NCBI GenBank assembly: GCA_020854235.1 | Contig: JADZFW010000018.1 | Coordinates: 1-64,000, forward strand | Length of the DNA stretch: 64,000 nucleotides | From: Flavobacteriaceae bacterium | GTDB taxonomy: Bacteria > Bacteroidota > Bacteroidia > Flavobacteriales > Flavobacteriaceae | Direction of reading: 5' to 3' | Shown: positions 1 to 9,700 of the stretch, piece after piece | Numbering within the stretch: position 1 is the stretch's first letter | How the letters are laid out: the number at the start of each line of letters is the position of its first letter | Notes under the pieces: generated by a model | The model's input: only the letters and a program-made list of their open reading frames with translations | What the model was told of the DNA's origin: nothing | The model's database searches: none | Made by a program: the position numbers and the translations under genes

Positions 1-31
1 TAGATTTAATTCGTTAATTTTAAAAATTAAT

Positions 32-1597
32 ATGATGAAAAAGTTTCATTTGATTCTGTTTTTTTTGTTTTCTATTCGTATTTTTTCTCAAATAAACGTC
101 TCAACAATTCAAAGTAATATTTTCAAAGATGATTTCGGAAAATCAGATTTAGAGTTTGCCGAATCAGATGGAAAAGGAGGCGTGATATCCATTAGAAGTT
201 TTGATGGATTAAGCAAAGAAGGACTTTCTGTTAAACATTATGATTCAAATTTACAATTGATTAATGATTATACTTTGGATGTTGATGATGTACTTGTAAA
301 AGGAATGTTGGTAAAAGATAATGTTTTGAATTTAATATTGTTAAAAAAAGATAAAAAGGCTAATGAATATGTTTACAGTCTATATTCTTCTGATATTGAC
401 AATTTTAATTTCTCTTCAAAATTGTTATTTTCATTAGACGAAAAGTTTGTAAGAGAATATTTTATTGGATTTTTGTTCTTTTTTACAAATCTTTCCTACA
501 TGGACAATGATTCATTTGGAGATATAACATTTTCTGAAAATAAAAACTTTTTTGCTATTAATTTAGATATTAAAGATGAAAAGAAGAATCTTGAAGCACA
601 TAAAATATTAGTTTTTAATAGTGATTTCCAAAGAGTATATTTGTCTGATTTCAAAAAACAAATTAGTGACCGATTATTTGATTATCAAGATTTGGTAGTT
701 GATGATATAGATGGGACAGTTTATTTTATAGGCAAATCCTATGAGAATAATTCAAAATCTTCTAAAAGGAAAGGAGAAACTAATTACCACTTTGAAATTT
801 ATAAAGTAAATGAAGAAGGTCAAAAAGTTATAAGTTTTAAAAATTCAGAACAATTTGTGAATTCTGCCTATTTGTTACATCAAAATAATCAACTTTTTTG
901 TGTAGGTTTTTATTCCGAAAAAAATGATTTCAGATATAAAGGAGTTTTTCGAATGCAAATAGAGCCTGAGTCTATGTCTTTAAGTAATCAAGTCTTTTTA
1001 CCGTTTTCAGAACAATTTATGATAGATAAATATGGTGAAGTGAAGGATAAAGAACTCAGAAATATATATTTTAGAAATGTTTTTATAGATAAAAATGGTG
1101 ATATCGTTATCAATGGAGAAGAATTTATTGTTGTATCCTATTATGTCGGAGGTATGAATGGTATGCCCGGACATTGGGTTACAAAATATTATTATGATGA
1201 TATTATAGCTGTTAAAATTGGAAATGATAATAGTTTAAAGTGGGCAAGAAATATCAATAAAATCCAATTAGGTGATTTTAGATTTAATTCACATTCTTAT
1301 TTTTCATCTTTTGTAAATGGAAAGGATTACTTTTTTGTCAACCTTTCAGATAATATTAGAAAATTAAGTGATGATAGAATTGTTTTCCTTGGGAAGAAAC
1401 CTAAAAAAGCCAATTTGTACGTCATTGTTATTGATGAAAACGGGAATATGGATTATAAAAAACTTATGGATGATAGTGAAGCAGAAGTTTCATATAATGT
1501 TAAGGATGGGGTTTTTAAAGGCGTAGATAAGAATAGTGTGATTTTTCAGGGAAGAAAGGGTACCAATAAGAGATTTATAAAAGTTAATATCAATTAA
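32..1597 (+). CDS. secreted protein of unknown function
   Basis: I do not recognise a family. The 521-residue product starts with a Sec signal (two Lys, then a hydrophobic run ending near residue 20 before QINVST), so it is probably exported. The remainder is rich in Asp, Asn, Lys and aromatic residues with alternating hydrophobic spacing, which suggests an all-beta fold; a propeller is possible but no repeat could be fixed. Two in-frame ATGs (32 and 35) are possible starts. Its stop lies 2 bp before the thioesterase start, so the two are probably co-transcribed. It is more AT-rich than the housekeeping genes nearby. Confidence 0.75.
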   Translation: MMKKFHLILFFLFSIRIFSQINVSTIQSNIFKDDFGKSDLEFAESDGKGGVISIRSFDGLSKEGLSVKHYDSNLQLINDYTLDVDDVLVKGMLVKDNVLNLILLKKDKKANEYVYSLYSSDIDNFNFSSKLLFSLDEKFVREYFIGFLFFFTNLSYMDNDSFGDITFSENKNFFAINLDIKDEKKNLEAHKILVFNSDFQRVYLSDFKKQISDRLFDYQDLVVDDIDGTVYFIGKSYENNSKSSKRKGETNYHFEIYKVNEEGQKVISFKNSEQFVNSAYLLHQNNQLFCVGFYSEKNDFRYKGVFRMQIEPESMSLSNQVFLPFSEQFMIDKYGEVKDKELRNIYFRNVFIDKNGDIVINGEEFIVVSYYVGGMNGMPGHWVTKYYYDDIIAVKIGNDNSLKWARNINKIQLGDFRFNSHSYFSSFVNGKDYFFVNLSDNIRKLSDDRIVFLGKKPKKANLYVIVIDENGNMDYKKLMDDSEAEVSYNVKDGVFKGVDKNSVIFQGRKGTNKRFIKVNIN

Positions 1598-1599
1598 TT

Positions 1600-2034
1600 T
1601 TGGAAAAATATATTTTCAGAGGTCAAGTCATCTGGGCACAAGTAGATGCCAATCAACACATGCGACATTCTGCTTATGCCGATTTTGCCGCACAAGCTAG
1701 GGTTGAATTGTTGGAACAAGTTGGCCTTTCAGCTAAAGTTTTTCAAAAGCTCATGCTAGGACCTATTTTGTTGAGAGAAGAATTGGTGTATTACAAAGAA
1801 GTAAATCTGAGTGAAAAAATTAGTGTCACCTGTGAAATGACTCGATGTAAAGCCGATGCTTCCCGATGGAGTATCCGTAGTGAGCTTTTCAGAGAAGATG
1901 GAATCAAAGCGGCCGTAATTCAAGTAGATGGCGCTTGGATGGATGTTGTGAAAAGAAAAATGACAGGATTGGAGGGCGAACTGTTGGAATTATTTATGAG
2001 CGCCCCAAAAAGTAAAGATTTTATAATAGAATAA
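1600..2034 (+). CDS. acyl-CoA thioesterase, hotdog fold (4HBT family)
   Basis: A 144-residue single-domain hotdog thioesterase, the usual length for the 4-hydroxybenzoyl-CoA thioesterase family, which hydrolyses acyl-CoA or acyl-ACP in the cytoplasm. The signature is the early segment VDANQHMRHSAYADFAAQAR, with Asp16 and His20 where the family has its catalytic Asp and conserved His before the long central helix. The start is TTG, 2 bp after the upstream stop; no ATG precedes the conserved beta strand, so TTG is the only start that keeps it. Substrate cannot be read from sequence. Confidence 0.85.
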   Translation: MEKYIFRGQVIWAQVDANQHMRHSAYADFAAQARVELLEQVGLSAKVFQKLMLGPILLREELVYYKEVNLSEKISVTCEMTRCKADASRWSIRSELFREDGIKAAVIQVDGAWMDVVKRKMTGLEGELLELFMSAPKSKDFIIE

Positions 2035-2073
2035 ACGATACTATCGTTTACTTCAAACTAAATTACAAAGCGT

Positions 2074-2988
2074 ATGCAACCCCTATCGGGCGACAAGAAA
2101 ATATATATTATCAGCTTGAGTATGATTGGTCTGGCAGCTGCCTTATGGGGGCTGGATGGCGTGGTTTTAACGCCCAGATTAAACAATCTGCATGTTTTTT
2201 TAGTGGTTTTTCTACTCCACGCATTACCTTTTCTTGTGATGAATTTCGTGCTGTTTAAACACTATAAAGAATTGAAAAAATTGGATACCAAAGCGTTGTA
2301 TTCCTTAGTATGGGTCAGTGTTTTTGGTGGAGCTTTGGGTACGATAGCCATTGTGTATGCCCTTTTTATCGTCAATTTTCAACAACTTTCAGTAGTTGTG
2401 TTGTTGCAAAAATTCCAACCGGTTTTTGCCATTTTATTGGCAACGATTTTGTTAAAGGAAAAATTGAGTAAAAATTTCCTAGCTTGGGGAATTGTTGCAG
2501 TGTTGGGTGGCTATTTACTTACCTTTGGATTTCATTTACCTTATTTGACTGAGGGTAATCATACCGCTCAAGCAGCCTTATTATCTTTATTAGCCTCTTT
2601 TTCCTTTGCTAGTTCCACTGTATTTAGCAAAAACTTATTGGATAAAGTCAATTATATTTCGGCTACTTTTTTCCGTTACGGTTTGACTGCTATCTTAATG
2701 TTATTCGTTGTCTTGATTTCAGGACATTTGATGGAAGTCAGACAAGTTACGGAAACCAATTGGTGGGTACTGGCGATTATCTCGGTTACAACAGGTACCG
2801 GAGCGATTTTGTTATACTACTACGGATTGAAACACGTCAAAGCCAGTCATTCGACCCTAATGGAATTGTTTTTCCCGATTACGACTATTGTATTGGATTA
2901 TTTTGTGAACGGAGTGATGTTATCACCTATTCAATGGATTTCTGCCAGTGTGATGGTGTTTGCGATTTTAAAAGCTAGCGCGAAGTAG
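2074..2988 (+). CDS. DMT-superfamily transporter (two EamA domains)
   Basis: A 304-residue inner-membrane protein with about ten hydrophobic helices arranged as two EamA repeats, each ending in a characteristic segment (LLQKFQPVFAILLATILLKE in the first; LMELFFPITTIVLDYFVNG in the second). The family exports or imports small metabolites such as amino acids or nucleosides; the substrate is not predictable. It lies 39 bp after the thioesterase and may share its transcript. A 7-bp repeat array begins 4 bp after its stop. A second DMT protein is at 23183-24073. Confidence 0.9.
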   Translation: MQPLSGDKKIYIISLSMIGLAAALWGLDGVVLTPRLNNLHVFLVVFLLHALPFLVMNFVLFKHYKELKKLDTKALYSLVWVSVFGGALGTIAIVYALFIVNFQQLSVVVLLQKFQPVFAILLATILLKEKLSKNFLAWGIVAVLGGYLLTFGFHLPYLTEGNHTAQAALLSLLASFSFASSTVFSKNLLDKVNYISATFFRYGLTAILMLFVVLISGHLMEVRQVTETNWWVLAIISVTTGTGAILLYYYGLKHVKASHSTLMELFFPITTIVLDYFVNGVMLSPIQWISASVMVFAILKASAK

Positions 2989-2991
2989 TAA

Positions 2992-3026
2992 GTGATGGGT
3001 GATGGGTGATGGATGTTGGATGATGT
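2992..3026. repeat. degenerate 7-bp tandem array
   Basis: Five consecutive heptamers: GTGATGG three times, then ATGTTGG and ATGATGT. The unit ATGTTGG is the reverse complement of CCAACAT, a unit of the array on the other side of the four-helix-bundle gene (3595-3643), so the gene is bracketed by inverted arrays of the same repeat class. Confidence 0.85.
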
Positions 3027-3083
3027 TTATACTTTTAATTTTTTACTTCGGGCCAAACATTTTCTAATTTTTTTAAATTTGAA

Positions 3084-3091
3084 TACTTTTG
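3084..3091 (+). promoter_or_regulatory. -7 box for the four-helix-bundle gene
   Basis: TACTTTTG fits TAnnTTTG. TTTC at 3061-3064, 19 bp upstream, is a near match to the -33 TTTG. The start codon used is about 60 bp downstream. Confidence 0.5.
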
Positions 3092-3117
3092 GAAGAAATT
3101 GGAATAATGATTATTAT

Positions 3118-3135
3118 TGCATAAATTATTATGCA
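3118..3135. promoter_or_regulatory. 18-bp perfect dyad in the leader of the four-helix-bundle gene
   Basis: TGCATAA and TTATGCA flank a 4-nt ATTA centre, between the -7 box and the start at 3152. It could be an operator or a short hairpin; it has no following T-run, so a terminator is unlikely. Confidence 0.4.
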
Positions 3136-3151
3136 TTTAACAACTTACGCT

Positions 3152-3505
3152 ATGAGTTTTAAATTTGAAAAATTGAAAATATGGCATCTAGCTATGGATT
3201 TTGGGGAAGATATTAATATATTGATTGAATTATTTCCAAAAAAGGAAATGTATAATTTATCTTCTCAAATTTTAAGAGCAGCAGACTCCATTGCTTTAAA
3301 TATTTTAGAAGGTTCCATTGAACAATCAAATCCGGAATTTTCTAGATTTTTAAACTATTCAATTCGTTCTGTATCAGAAGTTGTTACTTGTTTATATAAA
3401 GCGAAAAGAAGAAATTATATTGATGAGGAATTGTTTATAAAATATTATAACAAATCGTTTGAGATTATGAATAAAACTATAGCTTTTAAAAACAAACTTA
3501 GATAA
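3152..3505 (+). CDS. four-helix-bundle protein, S23/Avd-like family
   Basis: A 117-residue helical protein of the family first seen as 23S rRNA intervening-sequence proteins and related to Avd of diversity-generating retroelements. Seen here: the opening FEKLKIWHLAMDFGEDI, the second-helix motif LRAADSIALNILEGS and the third helix RFLNYSIRSVSEVVTCLYKA, all hallmarks of the family. I chose the ATG at 3152 (MSFKFEKL) because family members begin there; a start at 3131 would add seven unrelated residues. No reverse transcriptase or rRNA gene is adjacent. Members bind nucleic acid or protein partners, but no function is established for free-standing copies. It is flanked by inverted 7-bp repeat arrays. 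Confidence 0.88.
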   Translation: MSFKFEKLKIWHLAMDFGEDINILIELFPKKEMYNLSSQILRAADSIALNILEGSIEQSNPEFSRFLNYSIRSVSEVVTCLYKAKRRNYIDEELFIKYYNKSFEIMNKTIAFKNKLR

Positions 3506-3536
3506 TGAGTGTAAGGTAATGGGAGTACAAAAACAC

Positions 3537-3643
3537 CCTGTAACCTACATCTAGCACCCAGTATATCAAAATTTTTTTTACTTTTGATGTCAATCCAAGA
3601 CCCCACATCCAACACCCAGCACCCAGCATCCAACATCCTACAT
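3537..3643. repeat. degenerate 7-bp arrays between the four-helix-bundle gene and tsaB
   Basis: Two runs of heptamers of the pattern CC(A/T)(A/G)CA(C/T). 3537-3564 has four units (CCTGTAA, CCTACAT, CTAGCAC, CCAGTAT). 3595-3643 has seven (CCAAGAC, CCCACAT, CCAACAC, CCAGCAC, CCAGCAT, CCAACAT, CCTACAT). The second run ends 12 bp before the tsaB start. An upstream in-frame ATG would translate this array, which is why the later tsaB start is preferred. Confidence 0.85.
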
Positions 3644-3655
3644 TTAACCCAACCC

Positions 3656-4333
3656 ATGATTAAAAAAGTCATCATCCTTAATTTAGAAACCACAACAAAG
3701 AACTGCTCGGTAGCGGTTTCAGCCAATGGGCAACTATTGGCATTGAAAGAAATCAATGAAGGATCTTATGCACATGCCGAGTTTCTCAATCCATTCGTGG
3801 AAAAAGTTTTACAAACAGCCGGTTTGCAATTTTCTGATATATCGGCTATTGCGATTAGTAAAGGTCCTGGTTCTTATACGGGGTTACGTATTGGAGTTTC
3901 GGCAGCCAAGGGTTTGTGTTTTTCGCTGGACATTCCATTGATTGCCATAGAGACATTGGAAATTATTGCTAAAAGTATTCAGATTTCACAAGGGTTTATC
4001 GTTCCCATGCTGGATGCTCGCCGGATGGAAGTGTATCGGGCAATTTATGATGCCCAATACAACGTAATCCATCCTACCGATGCCGTAGTAATTTCTTCTG
4101 ATACTTTTGATGCGTTATTGGAAATGGGCGAAGTTCATTTTGTGGGTGATGCAGTTGAAAAGGTCAAACCTTTGATTGGACATCCGAATGCCGTATTTCA
4201 TGAAAATACTTTTCCTTCAGCCCAAGATTTGTGTGTACCAGCCTACCAACGTTTTTTGGAAAACGCCTTTGAAGATGTCGCTTATTTCGAACCTTATTAT
4301 TTAAAAGATTTTATTGCAGTAAAGAAATTGTAG
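3656..4333 (+). CDS. tsaB: tRNA threonylcarbamoyladenosine biosynthesis protein TsaB
   Basis: A 225-residue ASKHA-fold protein. TsaB forms a complex with TsaD and TsaE that transfers threonylcarbamoyl to A37 of ANN-decoding tRNAs. Diagnostic segments are the N-terminal ILNLETTTKNCSVAVSANG and the glycine-rich AIAISKGPGSYTGLRIGVS. The start is the ATG at 3656 (MIKKVIILNLE); the 24 codons upstream are 7-bp repeat sequence and not family sequence. tsaD and tsaE are not in the window. The gene converges with the patatin gene 17 bp downstream. Confidence 0.93.
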   Translation: MIKKVIILNLETTTKNCSVAVSANGQLLALKEINEGSYAHAEFLNPFVEKVLQTAGLQFSDISAIAISKGPGSYTGLRIGVSAAKGLCFSLDIPLIAIETLEIIAKSIQISQGFIVPMLDARRMEVYRAIYDAQYNVIHPTDAVVISSDTFDALLEMGEVHFVGDAVEKVKPLIGHPNAVFHENTFPSAQDLCVPAYQRFLENAFEDVAYFEPYYLKDFIAVKKL

Positions 4334-4350
4334 GGAATCTTTAGAAATTC

Positions 4351-6567
4351 CTAAAACCAATACCCCAACTTTACCGAAAATACATTATTTTTCAACTCAG
4401 GTGAACGTGAATAAGTTATTTGCAAAGGTCCGGCTATGGAATTGATGCCGTAAAAAAGTGCAAATCCGGTTTTCGTATGTTCGGCAAATTCGATGTGTTC
4501 CAAAAAGTTTTCATCGGTTCGTCCGATGTTGCCGGTAAAACCTAAGAAGTGATTTTTAGTCCATTCAAAGCGTAAAGTTGCAGCACTTTTCAAGTAAGAT
4601 GAATGACCCATGGCGGCAAATGGATAGCCATAAAAAGTGATATAATTGCACAAAGCATTGTCATTGGTACCTCCCAAATGGAAATCCAAAAACGGATTTT
4701 CATTCTTGGAAAAACTCAAGCCACCTTCTGTTTGCAATTGGAGAAACCATTTTTTAGCCAATGGTAGCGCGTAACCCAAACTGGCTTTACCTTGTAAAAA
4801 AGGTTGAAAATCAACGTCGTCGCTCGATGAAGTCATATGCCATTTTCCGGATAAATCCATGTAGAAACCGCTTTTGGGAAACATGCGGTTGTTATAATTG
4901 TCAAATTTGAAATAAGTATATAAATTGGTAAAATGGGCATTTTCATAGGTTTCAATAATGGCTTGCGGATTGGTGTTTTCAGTCTTTAAATACTGGTGTT
5001 CACCTCCAAATCCCCAAGCAAAATTATCGCGATATACATATTGAAAATTCAATCGGTTGGACAAATTCAAATACTGCATGCGGGTATAATTCATCGTTGG
5101 GTCAAAAGTGGAAAATGCTTCAGTAAATTCGGTTTCAAAGTCAAACTTTTGCAATACCGACTGTAAACCTACACTGAGGTGGGCTCCATTGTCCCGTAAA
5201 TATTGAATGTTGTATCTGAAATTTTCTCCAATCACCACATCGGCAGAGAGGAAATCGTTGCCAAATAGAATCTGACGATCGGTCCAATTGAGCAACACGC
5301 CGGCTTTAAACAAATCGTCGTAATGGGCTCCTATTTGCAAGAAACTTTTGATGTCACTTTCGGTCAGCGTTATGAAAATACTGCCTTCGTCTTGATTGAG
5401 AACTACTTTGTGTTCGATTTGGGTGAAATTCCCGGTTGCCCACAAACGGTTGATGCCATTGAATAAATCTTCAAAAGTGATGTGTTTCCCTTTTTTGAGT
5501 TGCAATTTTTCAATGAGATAACCGTATTGATAATGTTTGCTTCCCGAAAACCGGATTTCTTTGATTGTAAAATCATTTCTAATTTCCACTTGGGGACGAA
5601 CGGCCTTGTGATGATCGGATTGTAGTGTTTTCAAGGCTTTCAAAGCTTCTATTTGAAGTATAGCTGTATCATAACCGAATTGGATGATTTCTTGAGCTTT
5701 CTCAAATGAAAAAGTAGTGAATCGGGTCTCGTCCAAAGGATTGATGTAGATATCGGTCAAATCTTTTTTAGCCAATATATCATCGTTGACCATTTGATAA
5801 CTCACCATTTGCTCCATGATTTTCAACACCGATTGCAAGTCTTCTTTTTTGTACAAGGTATTGGAACTCACATCCACTCCGATGATGAATTCGGCTCCCA
5901 TTTTACGAACTTCTTTCACCGGAAAATTGTTGACCAATCCACCATCGACAAGCCATTTGCCATCAATCTCAATAGGCTTGACCACTGTTGGAAAAGCCGC
6001 ACTGGCACGGATACTTTGAGCCAAATTCCCTTTGTTCAATACCACTTGTTCACCTTTTTCCAAATCGGTTGCAATACATAAAAAAGGGATGGGCAAAGCA
6101 TTGAAATCTGTAACCGTACTGACGTGTTGCAAGTACTTGGACAATTGGTTCATCACATTTTGACCATTGGTCCATCCCGAAGGCAAGGTGATTTTATTGT
6201 TTACAACAGGCAATTTAACTGCGTATTTGTCATCGTTTTCCTTTTGAAAGAAGGGTTTGTCGGGACGTGTGATTTCGGCATCCATGTATTTGTCAAATCC
6301 CAACGCCATGACGATTTGCTCAATTTCAACAGCAGAATATCCCGAAGCATACATGGATCCCACAATCGAGCCCATACTGGTCCCACCAATGTAATCGATT
6401 TGAATACCTTGTTCCTCCAAAGCTTTTAAAACTCCGATATGGGCAAAACCTTTAGCTCCGCCACCACTGAGTACAAGCCCTACTTTGAGGTCTTTCAGTG
6501 ATTCGGTTTGGGCATAGAAAGGGTAGGTGAGTAGAAAAACGAATAGGATGGGAGCAAATTTTTTCAT
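4351..6567 (-). CDS. patatin-like phospholipase fused to POTRA and outer-membrane barrel (PlpD type)
   Basis: 738 residues in the order signal peptide (about 1-20), patatin domain (about 27-310), one POTRA-like segment (about 330-395) and a C-terminal beta-barrel ending in Phe. The patatin catalytic elements are complete: oxyanion-hole GGGAKG (35-40), nucleophile Ser64 in GTSMG, and the dyad Asp208 in DGG. The layout is that of type Vd autotransporters such as PlpD, in which the barrel sits in the outer membrane and the lipase lies outside or in the periplasm; many Bacteroidota carry such proteins. Substrate is probably phospholipid. It stands alone, with a triplicated 10-bp motif upstream (6587-6641). 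Confidence 0.92.
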   Translation of the reverse strand: MKKFAPILFVFLLTYPFYAQTESLKDLKVGLVLSGGGAKGFAHIGVLKALEEQGIQIDYIGGTSMGSIVGSMYASGYSAVEIEQIVMALGFDKYMDAEITRPDKPFFQKENDDKYAVKLPVVNNKITLPSGWTNGQNVMNQLSKYLQHVSTVTDFNALPIPFLCIATDLEKGEQVVLNKGNLAQSIRASAAFPTVVKPIEIDGKWLVDGGLVNNFPVKEVRKMGAEFIIGVDVSSNTLYKKEDLQSVLKIMEQMVSYQMVNDDILAKKDLTDIYINPLDETRFTTFSFEKAQEIIQFGYDTAILQIEALKALKTLQSDHHKAVRPQVEIRNDFTIKEIRFSGSKHYQYGYLIEKLQLKKGKHITFEDLFNGINRLWATGNFTQIEHKVVLNQDEGSIFITLTESDIKSFLQIGAHYDDLFKAGVLLNWTDRQILFGNDFLSADVVIGENFRYNIQYLRDNGAHLSVGLQSVLQKFDFETEFTEAFSTFDPTMNYTRMQYLNLSNRLNFQYVYRDNFAWGFGGEHQYLKTENTNPQAIIETYENAHFTNLYTYFKFDNYNNRMFPKSGFYMDLSGKWHMTSSSDDVDFQPFLQGKASLGYALPLAKKWFLQLQTEGGLSFSKNENPFLDFHLGGTNDNALCNYITFYGYPFAAMGHSSYLKSAATLRFEWTKNHFLGFTGNIGRTDENFLEHIEFAEHTKTGFALFYGINSIAGPLQITYSRSPELKNNVFSVKLGYWF

Positions 6568-6586
6568 GGGAAATGGGATTTAATAT

Positions 6587-6641
6587 AAGTCATCCGAAGA
6601 CTCTGTTAAGTCATCCGATAAATTGAAGTTATCGGATGACT
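6587..6641. promoter_or_regulatory. triple AGTCATCCGA motif, including a 13-bp dyad, upstream of the patatin gene
   Basis: AGTCATCCGA occurs at 6588-6597 and 6609-6618, 21 bp apart in direct orientation, and again inverted at the right-hand end. The second and third form a perfect 13-bp stem (6609-6621 with 6629-6641) around a 7-nt loop. There is no T-run on either strand, so this looks more like a protein-binding cluster for the leftward patatin gene, whose start is 20 bp away, than a terminator for the efflux operon. Confidence 0.45.
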
Positions 6642-6778
6642 CCACAAAGTTAGGTTTAAACTAATGCTTTGTCAATGATTTGTTCAATAAATTGTAAAAC
6701 TTATAGAACAAATCAATAGATATCCACTTTGACATTTTTCAGCCCTTTAGTCTTTCTACCTTTCTGTAATTCAAAATC

Positions 6779-9700
6779 TTAGTGAATATAACCTCTGTTA
6801 AACCATTTCTTTCCTTTTTCCAATGAAATCAAGAAAAATACAGGAACAACTATCAAGGTCAATATGGTTCCAAAGAATAATCCATATATCATAGTCCAAG
6901 AAAGTGGACCCCAAAATGAAACGGAATCACCACCAAAAAAGATATGTGGATTAAATTCGGTAAATAGTTTGGCAAAGTCAATATTCAACCCTACTGCCAA
7001 CGGAATCAATCCCAAAATTGCAGCTATTGCCGTCAAGATTACTGGTGTCATTCTCGCTTTTCCGGCTTCCATTATAGCGTCGTGAGGACTTAACCCTTCT
7101 TTGAGTTTGACATCAGCAAATTCAATCAACAAAATACCGTTTCTAACTACTATACCACCTAAAGCAACAACACCAACACCCACCATTACGATGGAGACTT
7201 CAATACCAAATATGGCAATTCCAAAGAAAACCCCAATTAAAGCCAAAACGATTTCACTCATAATGATAGTTGTTCTACGGAAAGAATTGAATTGAATCAT
7301 GATGATGATAAACATCAAGGCAATTGAAATCAAGAAAGCATTACCAAGAAAAGCAGCAGTTTCTTTTTGTTCTTCTTGTTCACCACCCATTTTAACAGAG
7401 ATTTGATCCGATTTTTGGAAATTGTTGATTTCAGATTGAATTTGATTGACAACTTCATTCGGATTGTAACCCGTAATAACGTCACTACTCAGCGTAATGA
7501 TGCGTTTTCCATCTTTACGTTTGATACCTCCATAAGTGGTTTGATATTCCATATCGATAAAGGCACTAAGCGGTACTTCGCGTACCATTCCACCTTTACC
7601 CATATCACGGTAGATGATGGACATGTTTTTCAAAATGTCAACATTCGATTTTTGTTCGTCTTTTACCCTAAGATTGATGGGATAGTCTTCATTGGCATCT
7701 CTGAAACGGGAGATTTCTTTACCATAAACAGCTGTACGCAATGCCATTGCCACCTGTCCGGTGCTGATACCTTCCCGATTGATGCGTTCGCGATTCAAAT
7801 TGAATAATAATTCTGGTTTATCGGATTGGAAATCGGAACGTAATTCGGCAACTCCACCGATGTTTTTACTTATGATAAAACGTTTTAACCTTTCTGAAGT
7901 AGCAATTAAACTATCCAAATTGTCACCAGTAATGTCAATAACAATGGGTTTGGCAGTTGGTGGGCCACCTTGTTCTTTATTGACCGTAATCTCTGCACCG
8001 GGAACATCTTGAATGGCTTTTCTTACTTTTTCCAATAGTACAGTAGTGGATTTTCCATTGCGTTCGGCAAATTTTACGAAAGCTATGGTTATTTTTCCTT
8101 TGTTGGGAAAATTACCAATTTCATAACTCCGAGGATCAGTTGCACCAATGGTAACGTTGGAAATAATTGAGGAAACCAACTTATCGGGATCTTGATTGGT
8201 TTTGGGATCAATTTCCAAGGCATTATACACTTTATTTTCAATCCCTTTTAATACTTCATTGGTATATTTTTGATCTACTCCTACAGGTAAATTCAAATAT
8301 ACATAAGCAAAATTGGGTTCAGAATCAGGGAAAAATACAACTTTAGGTTTGCGAATTCCCAAGGCTACAAAAGATAATAAAAACAAACCAAAGACACTGA
8401 ATGTGATGGTTTTTTTATGTCTCAAACTCCAATCCAAACTACGGATGTAAAATCCGGTAAATTTGGGCCAAATATTATCTTGGAAATATAAAGTGAGTTT
8501 GTTGAGATAAAACTTTTTAAGCAACAACATCAAATAAACAAAGATGGAAAAAGTTCCCAAGCCTATATTTCCGGTGGCTAGGAATGTCAATGCCAACAAT
8601 CCAAATACAATACTCAAAATAGTCGTTCCTCTGGTCCATTTGTCACTTTCGTGCAATTCCTCATCATGGGTTTTCATAAAATCGATGGCAAACACCGGAT
8701 TGATGATATAAGCTACAACTAATGAAGCTAGTAAAGTAATTATTAATGTAATGGGTAGGAAAAACATAAATTTTCCAATAACTCCTCCCCAAAAAGCCAA
8801 AGGAACAAATGGCATCAAAGTAGTTACCGTTCCTGAAAGAACAGGTAAAAATACTTCGTGTGTTGCTTTTAAAGCAGCCTCTTTAATAGGCACTTTACCA
8901 TTATCAAATATACGGTGCGTATTTTCAATAACTACGATGGCATCATCTACAACAATTCCTAAAGCAAGTAAAAAGGCAAACAACACAATCATATTCATGG
9001 TAAATCCTATCGTTGGAAATACTATCAGAGCCAAGGCAACCGATAATGGAACCGACATGGCTACGAAGAATGCATTATTAGCACCCATGAAGAAGGTGAG
9101 AATAACGGTAACCAATAAGAATCCAATTACAATGGTGTTGATTAAATCGTGTAAAGTGGTTCGTGTTCGCTCCGATTGATCACCGGTAATCGTGATTTGT
9201 AAATCTTTTGGAAAATCTTCTTTTTGCATTTTTTCGGTCAATGCAAAAATTTTATCACTAGCATTGATGAGATTTTCTCCGGCAGCTTTTACAATATTAA
9301 GTGTAATAACGTTTTTTCCATACAGACGAGCAAAGCTCTCTTGTTCTACATAACCGTTGACAACCGTGGCAATATCTCCCAATCGGACGCTTTTACCATG
9401 TGGATTATTGACCATGATGTCTGCAATCTCTTCGGCATCTCTGAATTCTTTCTTGATACTCAATTGACGTTTCTCATCATTGAGGTCAACTGTACCGGCA
9501 GTAACATTTAAGTTTTCATATTTGATGGCCATTTCGATATCAGAAAAAGAAATACTGGCCGCTTGCATTTTGAATAAATCGACGGCAATTTCGATTTCTT
9601 TTTCGGGTGCACCAACAATATCTACTCTTTTGATTTCTTTAATACCTTCAATTTGGTCTTCCATTTTTTCGGCAAACTCTTTTAATTTGTCGAAATCATA

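Noticed and set aside
3152-3505. Diversity-generating retroelement
   Set aside because: The Avd-like protein alone is not enough: no reverse transcriptase, template repeat or variable target gene is nearby.
3584-3655. N-terminal extension of TsaB by 24 codons
   Set aside because: The extension is translated 7-bp repeat sequence without family similarity; the conserved protein starts at 3656.
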